A stretch of DNA of 13,997 nucleotides from an uncultured Lachnospiraceae bacterium (GTDB lineage Bacteria > Bacillota > Clostridia > Lachnospirales > Lachnospiraceae): the NCBI GenBank assembly GCA_910579645.1, contig CAJTVK010000109.1, forward strand, positions 1 to 13,997, read 5' to 3'. Shown one piece after another: positions 1 through 7,582 of this stretch. The translations under genes were made by a program, and so were the position numbers. A model generated the notes under the pieces. The model saw only the letters and a program-made list of their open reading frames with translations. It had not been told where the DNA came from and searched no databases. The stretch's first letter is position 1; the number at the start of each line of letters is the position of its first letter.

Positions 1-66
1 TCCCAAGATGATATGATAGAATATAAAATCTTATTGTGAGAAACATGACAGAGAGGAGGGACAGCC

Positions 67-846
67 ATGTCAGTTTATGATATTGTATTCAGTCCCACAG
101 GCGGCACGGAAAAAGTTTCAGGCCTATTCACCAAATCATTCTGCAAAGAAAGCAGTCATATTGATCTTACCTGTAACGGTACCGATTATTCCTGATTTTC
201 GTTCCAAGAGGAGGATGTCTGCATCGTATCGGTACCCTCCTACGGCGGAAGGGTTCCGGCCGTTGCCGTATCACGGCTGAGCCGGATGAAAGGGAACGGA
301 GCCAAAGCCGTTCTCATTGCAGTATACGGGAACCGGGACTACGAAGATACCCTTGCCGAACTGCAGGATACTTTGGAAGCTTCCGGTTTTGTCTGCGTCG
401 CTGCAGTCGCCGCTGTTGCGGAACATTCCATTATGAGGCAGTTTGCCGGCGGAAGGCCGGATGCACAGGACGAAAAGGAACTTGCCGGCTTTGCCGTATC
501 CGTCCGGGCAGGAATGGAAGAAGGGACGCTGCCGGCACATCCCGTTTTTCCCGGAAACCGGCCTTACCGGGAATATAAGGGCATTCCGCTGAAGCCTCAT
601 GCAGGAGGTTCCTGTGTGGGCTGTGGCTTGTGCGCAGAAAAATGTCCTGTGGGTGCAATCCCAAAGGACAAACCGTCGGAAACGGATACCGGGAAATGCA
701 TTTCCTGCATGCGCTGCATTTCCGTCTGTCCGCAGAAAGCCCGCAGCGTCAGCAAGGCCATGCTGGCGGCAAGCAGCCTAAAGCTAAAAAAGGCCTGCGG
801 CGGGTATAAGAGGAATGAACTAATGATGCCGCAAGGAAGAAGCTGA
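67..846 (+). pseudogene. EFR1-family flavodoxin/ferredoxin protein, interrupted by in-frame TGA
   Basis: Reading from ATG 67, which has a good ribosome binding site (AGAGGAGGG, 51-59), gives a 259-codon frame typical in length for EFR1-type proteins: an N-terminal flavodoxin-like domain fused to a two-cluster ferredoxin. The flavin-loop motif SPTGGT is at residues 9-14. Eight cluster cysteines are at 183, 186, 189, 193 and 211, 214, 217, 221. A TGA stop at 193-195 (codon 43) breaks the frame between the SPTGGT loop and the conserved SYGGRVP segment, with no frame change on either side. This looks like a single nonsense substitution. Restart at ATG 286 would give 186 residues with the iron-sulfur part but no flavin loop, and no good ribosome binding site is seen there. 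Selenocysteine is unlikely because I know of no Cys/Sec conservation at this site. Probable role when intact is electron transfer. Recent inactivation or a sequencing error are both possible. Confidence 0.8.
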
Positions 847-876
847 GAAAAGACGGTTTTGCTTTTTTTCATTTTG

Positions 877-885
877 TGTTACAAT
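877..885 (+). promoter_or_regulatory. Possible extended -10 promoter for the deacetylase gene
   Basis: TGTTACAAT matches an extended -10 element (TG-n-TACAAT). It lies about 60 bases before ATG 949 in an otherwise T-rich gap. No convincing -35 box is visible, which is tolerable for extended -10 promoters. A weak A/T hairpin and T-run just upstream (about 845-869) could end the preceding transcript, but its stem is poor. Confidence 0.35.
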
Positions 886-948
886 TTATAGGACATCATT
901 CAGCTTAATTTTTTAGGATGCGGAAGTTAAACGAGAGGAGGACATCAT

Positions 949-1812
949 ATGTCAGGGTTATTCATGCGCTTTCCGGAAGGGAAAGCAAAAGCGCTTACGC
1001 TAAGCTATGACGACGGCGTGGAGCAGGATATCAGGTTAATGGAGATTATGGATAAGCATGGCCTGAAAGGCACGTTCAATTTGAACAGCGGAAGGTACGC
1101 CGCGGAAGGCACGGTTTATCCTGCCGGAACATGCCACCGCAGAATGACGGAAAGCCAGGTGACGGAAGCATATAGGAACAGCGGCCAGGAGGTGGCCGTA
1201 CACGGGCTGACCCATCCTTTTCTGGAACAGCTTCCGGAAAATATGGCCATGTGGGAGCTGCTGAAAGACAGGGAGAATCTGGAAAACCAGTTTCATACGA
1301 TTGTCCGGGGAATGGCTTATCCTTTCGGTACTTACAGTGATACGGTAGTGGAATGTCTGAAAAAAGCCGGGCTTGTATACGGCAGAACCGTCATTTCCAG
1401 TCATTCCTTCGACCTGCCGGAAGACTGGCTCAGGCTGGAGGCGACCTGCCACCACAACGACCCCGAACTGATGGGACTTGCGGAAAAATTTATAAAAGAA
1501 TCACCTGACCGGGCACCTTGGCTGTTTTACCTCTGGGGACACAGCTATGAGTTCGACGAAAACAATAACTGGGATGTAATCGAAAAATTTGCCGCTTTCA
1601 CGGGCGGACATGAGGATATCTGGTATGCCACCAACCTTCAGATTTATGATTATGTGCAGGCGTACCAAAGGCTGGAATTCTCGGCGGACGGCGGACAGGT
1701 ATACAACCCTACGGCAGTGAAACTGTACTTTGTGGCCGGCGAAAAAGATAAAGAAGAGTATTGCATTATGCCCGGTGAAAAACTGGACTGCTCCGGAAGG
1801 TCATTATACTGA
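949..1812 (+). CDS. Polysaccharide deacetylase (NodB-fold) family protein, apparently cytosolic
   Basis: A 287-residue protein of the NodB/carbohydrate-esterase-4 fold. This family usually removes acetyl groups from sugar polymers with a metal bound by one Asp and two His. The first motif is YDDG at residues 20-23, in place of the common TFDD. The metal histidines are in HGLTH (H85, H89). A late WGHSYEF motif (H198) probably supplies the last active-site histidine. The start is fixed by AGAGGAGG at 934-941, seven bases before ATG. There is no signal peptide or membrane segment, so the substrate may be a small intracellular acetylated sugar rather than cell wall; this is inference. It stands 102 bases before the response regulator and could be co-transcribed with it. 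The fold assignment is firm; the substrate is unknown. Confidence 0.85.
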   Translation: MSGLFMRFPEGKAKALTLSYDDGVEQDIRLMEIMDKHGLKGTFNLNSGRYAAEGTVYPAGTCHRRMTESQVTEAYRNSGQEVAVHGLTHPFLEQLPENMAMWELLKDRENLENQFHTIVRGMAYPFGTYSDTVVECLKKAGLVYGRTVISSHSFDLPEDWLRLEATCHHNDPELMGLAEKFIKESPDRAPWLFYLWGHSYEFDENNNWDVIEKFAAFTGGHEDIWYATNLQIYDYVQAYQRLEFSADGGQVYNPTAVKLYFVAGEKDKEEYCIMPGEKLDCSGRSLY

Positions 1813-1914
1813 GAAAAGTCACAGGCCGTTCTGCGGCATCGGGGGAATGAGCCGGAATTTCTTATAGGCCGGAAAACATGGAAGCGGAGCAAGGCTGGAA
1901 AGGCAGGTATTTCA

Positions 1915-3549
1915 ATGAGTTTATATCGCATTATGCTGGTGGATGACGAGGAAGAAGTGCGCAAGGCCATCATCCGTAAAATGGATTGGGAAAAGCTGGG
2001 ATTCCAGGTGGCAGGAGATGCCGAGAACGGAGAAGATGCCTTGGAAAAGCTGGAGCAGCTGGAGCCGGATGTGGTCATCACGGATATAAGAATGCCGTAC
2101 ATGGACGGCCTGACGCTGACGGCGCGGATCCGTGAGAAACATCCTTCCATGAAAGTACTGATATTTTCCGGCTATGATGATTTTGAATACGCCAAGCAGG
2201 CCATTAAGCTGAATGTCACCGAATATATCCTAAAGCCGGTAAACGGGCAGGAATTGGCCGAAATACTGAACCGGGTGCGCATCAGCCTGGATGAGGAAAT
2301 CGAGCAGAGGCGCAACATCGATACGCTGAGGGAGAGTTATCTTGGAAGCCTCCCCATCCTCCGGGAACTGTTTCTCAACGATTTGGTACGGCGCACCACG
2401 GATGTGGCAAGAATTGTGCCTAAGCTGCGGGAATACGGGATTGACATTCTGGACGCACGCAAATGGCTGGCGGCGGTCATCCATGTGGAGCAGTTGGAGC
2501 GGACGGAGGGAAAGGTGCTTTCCATGCATCAGGAACTGATTCCCATTTCCGTACGGAACTTGACGAAAGACCATCTGAAGCCTTACTGCCGCTTTGCCAT
2601 TTTCAATTCCATGGAAGGCATTACCGTGATTCTGGCAGTGGATGAGGGCAATACCCAGACCGGTCTGATGAACCTGCTGAACGATATCTGTAAGGAAAGC
2701 AAACGTGTGCTGGAAGTGACGATAACGGTAGGGGTGGGGCATAGCTGCAATACACTGCAGGAAATCAGCCGTTCCTATCAGACGGCAGTGGATGCGCTGG
2801 GGTATCGGGCCATTGTGGGGAAAGGAAAAGCCATTTATATCAATGATATGGAACCTGTGGCCAGAGGAAAACTGCAGCTGGACGCTTCGGACGAGGAAGA
2901 ACTGTCTTCCGCCATTAAATTCGGCACCCGGGAAACCATTGAAAGCGTGGTGCGGAAGCTGGCGGCCCGCATGGAGGATGCCAAGGTCCATGCCAGGCAG
3001 TATCAGGTTTACATGCTTTCCGTTGCCAACTGCATCATTAAGCTGATGCAGCAATACGATTTGGATTTGGATGAAATGTTCGGCCCCGATTCCCAATACG
3101 GAGACGTGCTGGAAGGAACCTGCCAAAGGGAGGAATTTGCGGACCGAATCATCCCGGCTGCTTGGCGTATGAATGAAGCCATGGGACGGGAACGGGATTA
3201 TACTACCAGAAAAGTCATTCAGGAGGCAAAAGAATATATTAAAGAGCATTATTCCAACCCGGAACTGTCCGTGGAAATGCTGTGCCGCCAGCTGCACATG
3301 AGCCCGGCTTATTTTTCCACCGTATTTAAAAAGGAAACGGGGCAGACCTATGTAAACTATCTGACGGAAGTCCGCCTGAAGAAGGCGGTGGAACTTTTGA
3401 ACGGGACGGATGACAAAACCTATCTGATTGCCCAGAAGGTAGGGTATCAGGAACAGAATTATTTCAGCTATGTATTTAAAAAGCGTTACGGCGTATCGCC
3501 TACCAAATACCGTGGGACACAGGGAACCATACAGCAGGGAAAGGATTGA
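1915..3549 (+). CDS. YesN-type response regulator, receiver plus AraC-family DNA-binding domain
   Basis: A 544-residue regulator. The N-terminal receiver (about 1-120) has the acidic pair D10-D11, phospho-acceptor D57 in the VVITDIRMP context, S85 and K107 (LKP). The middle of about 300 residues is the poorly conserved linker region usual for this class. The C-terminus (about 430-535) carries two helix-turn-helix motifs of the AraC family, including MLCRQLHMSPAYFSTVFKKE and IAQKVGYQEQNYFSYVFKKRYGVSP. It is followed after nine bases by its partner kinase, so the two form a pair. Such regulators bind direct repeats and activate sugar-transport promoters; the repeats at 7419-7451 before mglB are the best target in this window (inference). 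The start is ATG 1915 with a modest AAAGGCAGG site upstream. No separate strong promoter is visible in the 102-base gap. Confidence 0.93.
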   Translation: MSLYRIMLVDDEEEVRKAIIRKMDWEKLGFQVAGDAENGEDALEKLEQLEPDVVITDIRMPYMDGLTLTARIREKHPSMKVLIFSGYDDFEYAKQAIKLNVTEYILKPVNGQELAEILNRVRISLDEEIEQRRNIDTLRESYLGSLPILRELFLNDLVRRTTDVARIVPKLREYGIDILDARKWLAAVIHVEQLERTEGKVLSMHQELIPISVRNLTKDHLKPYCRFAIFNSMEGITVILAVDEGNTQTGLMNLLNDICKESKRVLEVTITVGVGHSCNTLQEISRSYQTAVDALGYRAIVGKGKAIYINDMEPVARGKLQLDASDEEELSSAIKFGTRETIESVVRKLAARMEDAKVHARQYQVYMLSVANCIIKLMQQYDLDLDEMFGPDSQYGDVLEGTCQREEFADRIIPAAWRMNEAMGRERDYTTRKVIQEAKEYIKEHYSNPELSVEMLCRQLHMSPAYFSTVFKKETGQTYVNYLTEVRLKKAVELLNGTDDKTYLIAQKVGYQEQNYFSYVFKKRYGVSPTKYRGTQGTIQQGKD

Positions 3550-3558
3550 CAAAGAACC

Positions 3559-5349
3559 ATGGAGCAGAAAGTATCCGCGGATTTCATAAAAAAGACCAGT
3601 ATCCGGTATACGATCTTTATTTATTTCACGGTAAGTGCATTGGTGACCATCCTGCTGATTGGCATTGTGCTCTATATGCAGATGTCAAGACAGCTGACGA
3701 TGGCCGTACAGGAAGAAAATCAGGCTGTCCTGGGACAGATTAACCGTTCGGTGGATTCTTACCTGCGCACGATTATGAAACTGTCCGACAGTCTGTACTA
3801 CGGTGTCATAAAGAATGCGGATTTGGACATGGAATCCATAAACAGTCAGATAACCTTGCTCTATGACAATAACAAAGACAGCATTGCCAACATTGCCCTG
3901 CTTTCCAAAGAGGGGGAACTGTTGGAGGCAGTGCCGGCCGCCCGGCTGAAAACCGGGCTGGATGTGAAACAGGAGCAGTGGTTCGGCAATACGCTGGCAC
4001 GGACGGACAACCTTCATTTCACCACGCCCCATGTGCAGTATATTTTTGACAACAGTGAAAATCAGTACCGATGGGTCATCACGCTGACCCGTGCTGTGGA
4101 AATCACCCATGGCACGTCCACGGAGCAGGGAATCCTGCTGCTGGATATCAAATACAGCAGCCTGCAGCAGATATTGGAGAACATAACCTTGGGAAACCAA
4201 GGGTATCTCTATATGATCGGAAACGGCGGGGAACTGATTTATCATCCGAAGATGCAGCTGATTGAGACGGGGCAGATGGAGGAAAACCTTGGGGTGGCCG
4301 CAGGCTACAGGGACGGCAGTTATCAGGAAACCTATAACGGGGAGCGGAGGGAAGTCAGCGTGAAATCCGTAGGTTATACCGGGTGGAAGCTTCTGAGCGT
4401 CACGCCGGAGCAGGGACTTCCCCTGAGCAACTTGAAAATGCGGCTGTTTGCGGTTTTTGTAGTGGCATCCTTTCTGCTGGTGCTGGTGCTGATCAATACT
4501 TTTATTTCCTCACGGATTACCACGCCTATCCAGAAGCTGGAAAAATCGGTCAATGCCATAGAGGCCGGCGACCTGGACACGGAGGTGTATATGGGCGGCT
4601 CCTATGAAATCCGGCATCTTGGCCGCTCCATCGGCGACATGGCAAAGCGCATCAAGACGCTGATGGAAGATATTGTGGCGGAACATGAGGCAAAGAGAAA
4701 AAGGGAGTTTGATACTCTGCAGTCTCAGATTAATCCGCATTTCTTATACAATACGCTGGATATCATTGTGTGGATGATTGAAAACGAACAAAAGCAGGAA
4801 GCGGTCAAAGTAGTCACCGCGCTGGCCCGTTTTTTCCGTATCAGCCTGAGCAAAGGCAAAAGCATCATTACTGTCCGGGACGAACTGGAGCATGTGGGCA
4901 ATTATCTGACCATCCAGCAGATGCGTTTCAAAAATAAATTTATTTACAAAATCACTGCGGGGGAAGAAGTCATGGAATTGGCGTGCCTGAAACTGATGCT
5001 GCAGCCTTTGGTGGAAAATGCCATTTACCACGGCATGGAGTTTATGGACGGCGACGGGGAAATCAGCGTGGAAGTGCACCGCCAAGGAGAGGAACTGCAA
5101 TTCAGCGTCAGCGATAACGGCTTGGGCATGACCGAAGAGCAGGCGGCGAATCTCCTTGGGGAAAAGGCTCATGTATCTTCCCGCCGCGGTTCCGGCATCG
5201 GCGTGAAAAATGTAAATGAAAGAATCCGGCTGTACTTTGGGGAAGATTACGGCCTTGCCATCCGTTCGGAACCTGACGAAGGAACACGGATACTGATCCG
5301 GCTTCCGGCACAGCCCTATACGGAAATGACAGGGAGGGGAGAAAAATGA
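3559..5349 (+). CDS. YesM-type sensor histidine kinase
   Basis: A 596-residue membrane kinase. Membrane segments lie at about 17-40 and 294-316 and flank an extracellular domain of about 250 residues, Cache-like by position. A HAMP linker (about 317-370) follows. The His_kinase segment has phospho-acceptor H394 in INPHFLYNTLD. The ATPase has its N box at LVENAIYHG (N487), DNGLGM (D519) and GSGIG (544-548). This is the class that pairs with YesN-type regulators. Its ribosome binding site (AGGGAAAGG, about 3536-3544) sits inside the end of the regulator gene, and its stop overlaps the next gene by four bases (ATGA), so translation is probably coupled. The adjoining membrane-anchored binding protein suggests that ligand may be sensed through that partner rather than only by the kinase's own domain; this is inference by analogy with XylFII-LytS-type systems. 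Confidence 0.94.
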   Translation: MEQKVSADFIKKTSIRYTIFIYFTVSALVTILLIGIVLYMQMSRQLTMAVQEENQAVLGQINRSVDSYLRTIMKLSDSLYYGVIKNADLDMESINSQITLLYDNNKDSIANIALLSKEGELLEAVPAARLKTGLDVKQEQWFGNTLARTDNLHFTTPHVQYIFDNSENQYRWVITLTRAVEITHGTSTEQGILLLDIKYSSLQQILENITLGNQGYLYMIGNGGELIYHPKMQLIETGQMEENLGVAAGYRDGSYQETYNGERREVSVKSVGYTGWKLLSVTPEQGLPLSNLKMRLFAVFVVASFLLVLVLINTFISSRITTPIQKLEKSVNAIEAGDLDTEVYMGGSYEIRHLGRSIGDMAKRIKTLMEDIVAEHEAKRKREFDTLQSQINPHFLYNTLDIIVWMIENEQKQEAVKVVTALARFFRISLSKGKSIITVRDELEHVGNYLTIQQMRFKNKFIYKITAGEEVMELACLKLMLQPLVENAIYHGMEFMDGDGEISVEVHRQGEELQFSVSDNGLGMTEEQAANLLGEKAHVSSRRGSGIGVKNVNERIRLYFGEDYGLAIRSEPDEGTRILIRLPAQPYTEMTGRGEK

Positions 5350-6305
5350 TTGGCAGACGGGGAAAACTGCTGATAGCGCTGTATATCGTATTTCTTGTGA
5401 TATTGTTCCTGATGTGTTCCACCGATCTGATCATACGGGAACCGGAAAAAGAAATCTACCAGATTGCCGTTATTATTGAAGACGCAAAAAGCGACAATTA
5501 TGTCAATTTCCGCAAAGGCATGGATCAGGCTGCCATGGAGTTCAATGCGGATGTCCATTTCATTACCCTTTATGAAAAACGGAATGCCAAACAGCAGACG
5601 GAACTGATGGAGCGTGAGCGGCAGGACGGTGCGGATGCGTTGATAGTGGTTCCGGCGGACGAAGAACAGGCGGCCGGCCTGCAGCCGGTAATTCCCGTTA
5701 TCTTCCTGCGCTCCGGGCAGGGAGAGGGCGCGGGGGCCGGCAGCATTATCACGGATTATAAAAAAATGGGGGAACAGATTGCCCATGAGATGCTGAAGGA
5801 CAGCCCGGCGGACAGCCCGGTGCTGATGCTTGGGGATATGGGTAAGCAGAGCACTGTGGACAGTCTGTTCCTGGAAGGCGCAAAGGCAGTATACGGAGCC
5901 GCGGGAAGAAGCTGGCAGATTGGGGCGGGAAAAGAAAGCGTACGGGCTTCTCTGGAAGCATTGACAAACCGGGAAGGGGCAAAGGTTGTTATTTTGGCAG
6001 GGAATCCTGACATCCTGACGGAGGCTGCAGGCATTCTGGCAGACAATCCCGCCATTGCCGACCGGGTGCAGGGACTGTATGGGCGGGGCGGCACCCTGCC
6101 CATCCTCAATTACCTGGACCGGGGGCTTATTACGGGCATCTGTGTAACCGACGAATACGGCGTCGGGTATCTCAGCGTCCGGATGGCAGTGCAGGCTTTG
6201 GAAGGGGCGTTCAGCCAGCTGCCGGAAGTCATGGATTCCTATTATGTCAGGAAAGAAGATTTACGGAAGCCTGTCTATGAAAAAATGCTGTATCCCATCG
6301 AATGA
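5346..6305 (+). CDS. Membrane-anchored periplasmic-binding-protein-like sensor component
   Basis: A 319-residue protein with one hydrophobic segment (about residues 8-24) followed by a type-I sugar-binding-protein fold (Peripla_BP_4-like). The core opens with QIAVIIEDAKSDNYVNFRKG. A cysteine ends the hydrophobic run (C24), but the residue before it is Met, so a lipobox is poor and an uncleaved anchor is more likely. The protein is divergent: I cannot find the calcium loop or most sugar-contact residues present in the two binding proteins downstream. It overlaps the kinase stop by four bases and shares its ribosome binding site region (GGGAGGGGA, 5332-5340). This placement matches accessory sensors that pass sugar occupancy to a partner kinase. 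A transport role is less likely, given the anchor, the divergence and the presence of a separate mglB. Confidence 0.8.
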   Translation: MIGRRGKLLIALYIVFLVILFLMCSTDLIIREPEKEIYQIAVIIEDAKSDNYVNFRKGMDQAAMEFNADVHFITLYEKRNAKQQTELMERERQDGADALIVVPADEEQAAGLQPVIPVIFLRSGQGEGAGAGSIITDYKKMGEQIAHEMLKDSPADSPVLMLGDMGKQSTVDSLFLEGAKAVYGAAGRSWQIGAGKESVRASLEALTNREGAKVVILAGNPDILTEAAGILADNPAIADRVQGLYGRGGTLPILNYLDRGLITGICVTDEYGVGYLSVRMAVQALEGAFSQLPEVMDSYYVRKEDLRKPVYEKMLYPIE

Positions 6306-6357
6306 TAATATCTTATGGAAAAATCTTATGGAAGAAACGGCAGGAACAGGGGGAAAA

Positions 6358-7398
6358 ATGCCAAGAAGAAAATTTTTATTTGGGCTGGCCGTATTATGTC
6401 TGCTGCTGGCCTCATGCAGCGGTTCCCAGAAAGGGGAACGGAAAACCTCGATCCGCATCGGTGTCAGCCTATACCGTGCGGACGATACTTTCATCAACAA
6501 TCTGCGCAGCATATTTGAAGAAAAGGCTAAGGAGTATGAACGCAGGAACGGCATCAAAGTGATTTTGGACATCCAGGATGCCAAAGGGAGCCAGAATATG
6601 CAGAACAGCCAGGTGGAGCGTTTCATTTCCCTGGGCTGCGATGTGCTGTGCATCAATCCGGTGGACCGCATGGATGCCTCGGCCATTATAGATAAGGCCA
6701 TGACTGCCGGAGTGCCGGTGGTATTTTTCAACCGCCAGCCGGTGGAAGAGGACATGAACCGCTGGGATCAATTGTATTATATCGGTGTGGATGCCAAGGA
6801 AACGGCCATCCTTCAGGGGAAAATGGTTGTGGATCTTTATAAGGAACAGCCGGCTGCGGTGGATTTAAACGGCGACGGGGTGGTGGGCTATGTGCTGCTG
6901 GAGGGCGAGACCAGCCATCAGGATTCCCTGATACGCACGGAATGGTCCATCCGTACCCTGAAGAACGGCGGCGTGCCCATTGAAAAAATCACCGGCGGCA
7001 TTGCCAACTGGGAACGGAGCCAAGGGTCTGCGCTTATGGAACAATGGCTTTCGGCGTATCCGGGCAAAATCGAATTGGTGGTAAGCAACAATGACGATAT
7101 GGCCTTGGGAGCCATAGATGCCTTGGAACGTACGAAGACGGACGGAGTGAATGTCATCGGCATTGACGGAACCACGTCCGGCCTGGAGGCTCTGGAAAAC
7201 GGAAAGCTGCTGGGGACCGTTTCCGCCAACAAGGAACTGTATGCCACCGTAATACTGGAAATGGCAGTCAGCTGCGCACTGGGCGAGCCCCCGCCGGAGG
7301 AATATCCGCTGGAAGACGGCACCTACTATTGGACGCCGCAGGAAATCCTGATCCGGGAAAATACGGAAGCGGAAGAGATGCCGGCTCAAAGCAGATAA
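6358..7398 (+). CDS. Galactose/glucose-binding-protein-like lipoprotein, sensor-linked
   Basis: I chose ATG 6358, preceded by AGGGGG (6348-6353), because it gives a 346-residue lipoprotein with basic N-terminus PRRK and lipobox LLASC (lipid Cys 20). Upstream in-frame ATGs (6244, 6277, 6328) add a non-signal leader. The mature part resembles E. coli MglB. It has an EF-hand-like calcium loop at D169-LNGDG. Its likely sugar contacts match known MglB residues: D43/F45, N125, H187, D189, R193, W218, N244/N245 and D270. It follows the anchored sensor gene after 52 bases and ends 184 bases before mglB, which has its own promoter. It may therefore be a low-level scavenging or sensing receptor that belongs to the kinase operon, or a second receptor for the MglAC transporter. 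The family is certain; the division of labour is inferred. Confidence 0.88.
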   Translation: MPRRKFLFGLAVLCLLLASCSGSQKGERKTSIRIGVSLYRADDTFINNLRSIFEEKAKEYERRNGIKVILDIQDAKGSQNMQNSQVERFISLGCDVLCINPVDRMDASAIIDKAMTAGVPVVFFNRQPVEEDMNRWDQLYYIGVDAKETAILQGKMVVDLYKEQPAAVDLNGDGVVGYVLLEGETSHQDSLIRTEWSIRTLKNGGVPIEKITGGIANWERSQGSALMEQWLSAYPGKIELVVSNNDDMALGAIDALERTKTDGVNVIGIDGTTSGLEALENGKLLGTVSANKELYATVILEMAVSCALGEPPPEEYPLEDGTYYWTPQEILIRENTEAEEMPAQSR

Positions 7399-7418
7399 TG
7401 CACGAAAACCATGCCGAT

Positions 7419-7451
7419 TCAAAGAAATTCAATAAAAAATCAAAGAAATTC
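7419..7451 (+). promoter_or_regulatory. Candidate regulator binding site: two 12-bp direct repeats, 21 bp apart
   Basis: TCAAAGAAATTC occurs twice, exactly, at 7419-7430 and 7440-7451. The starts are 21 bp apart, two helical turns. The proximal copy ends three bases before the likely -35 box (7455). Same-face direct repeats touching the -35 region are the known layout of AraC-type activator sites. The most likely binder is the AraC-type response regulator encoded at 1915-3549 (inference). Confidence 0.55.
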
Positions 7452-7454
7452 TTA

Positions 7455-7483
7455 TGGAAAACAGGTATAATATACACTATAAT
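7455..7483 (+). promoter_or_regulatory. mglB promoter
   Basis: TGGAAA (7455-7460) and a perfect TATAAT (7478-7483) are separated by 17 bases. A second TATAAT at 7466-7471 has no good -35. Transcription would begin near 7490, leaving a leader of about 90 bases before mglB. The weak -35 next to direct repeats fits an activator-dependent promoter. Confidence 0.6.
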
Positions 7484-7546
7484 GATTTTGTCAGTGGTCA
7501 TAATGTACAAAGCAAAGTGCGTATATGAGGAAAAACTGATAAAAAC

Positions 7547-7559
7547 GCCAAATTTTGGC
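7547..7559. promoter_or_regulatory. 13-bp perfect palindrome in the mglB leader
   Basis: GCCAAATTTTGGC is a six-base inverted repeat around a single T. It lies downstream of the promoter and six bases before the AGAGGAGG ribosome binding site (7565-7572). It could be an operator for a dimeric repressor placed as a roadblock. As RNA the one-base loop is too small for a full hairpin. It is not a CcpA site by consensus. Confidence 0.35.
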
Positions 7560-7582
7560 AGATTAGAGGAGGATTTAAAACT

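Noticed and set aside
193..195. Selenocysteine reading of the TGA
   Set aside because: The position is not a conserved Cys or redox site in EFR1-type proteins as far as I know, and no convincing stem-loop was recognised just after the codon.
1036..1455. 139-codon minus-strand frame
   Set aside because: Antisense to the deacetylase gene, with no motif or convincing ribosome binding site.
1813..1914. Terminator between the deacetylase and response regulator genes
   Set aside because: Only four-base GC stems (for example GCCG/CGGC) are seen and none is followed by Ts.
2230..3552. 440-codon open frame on the minus strand
   Set aside because: It is wholly antisense to the response regulator, whose domains are unmistakable. 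The product is rich in His, Phe, Gln and Arg in the way of shadow frames, and it has no recognisable motif.
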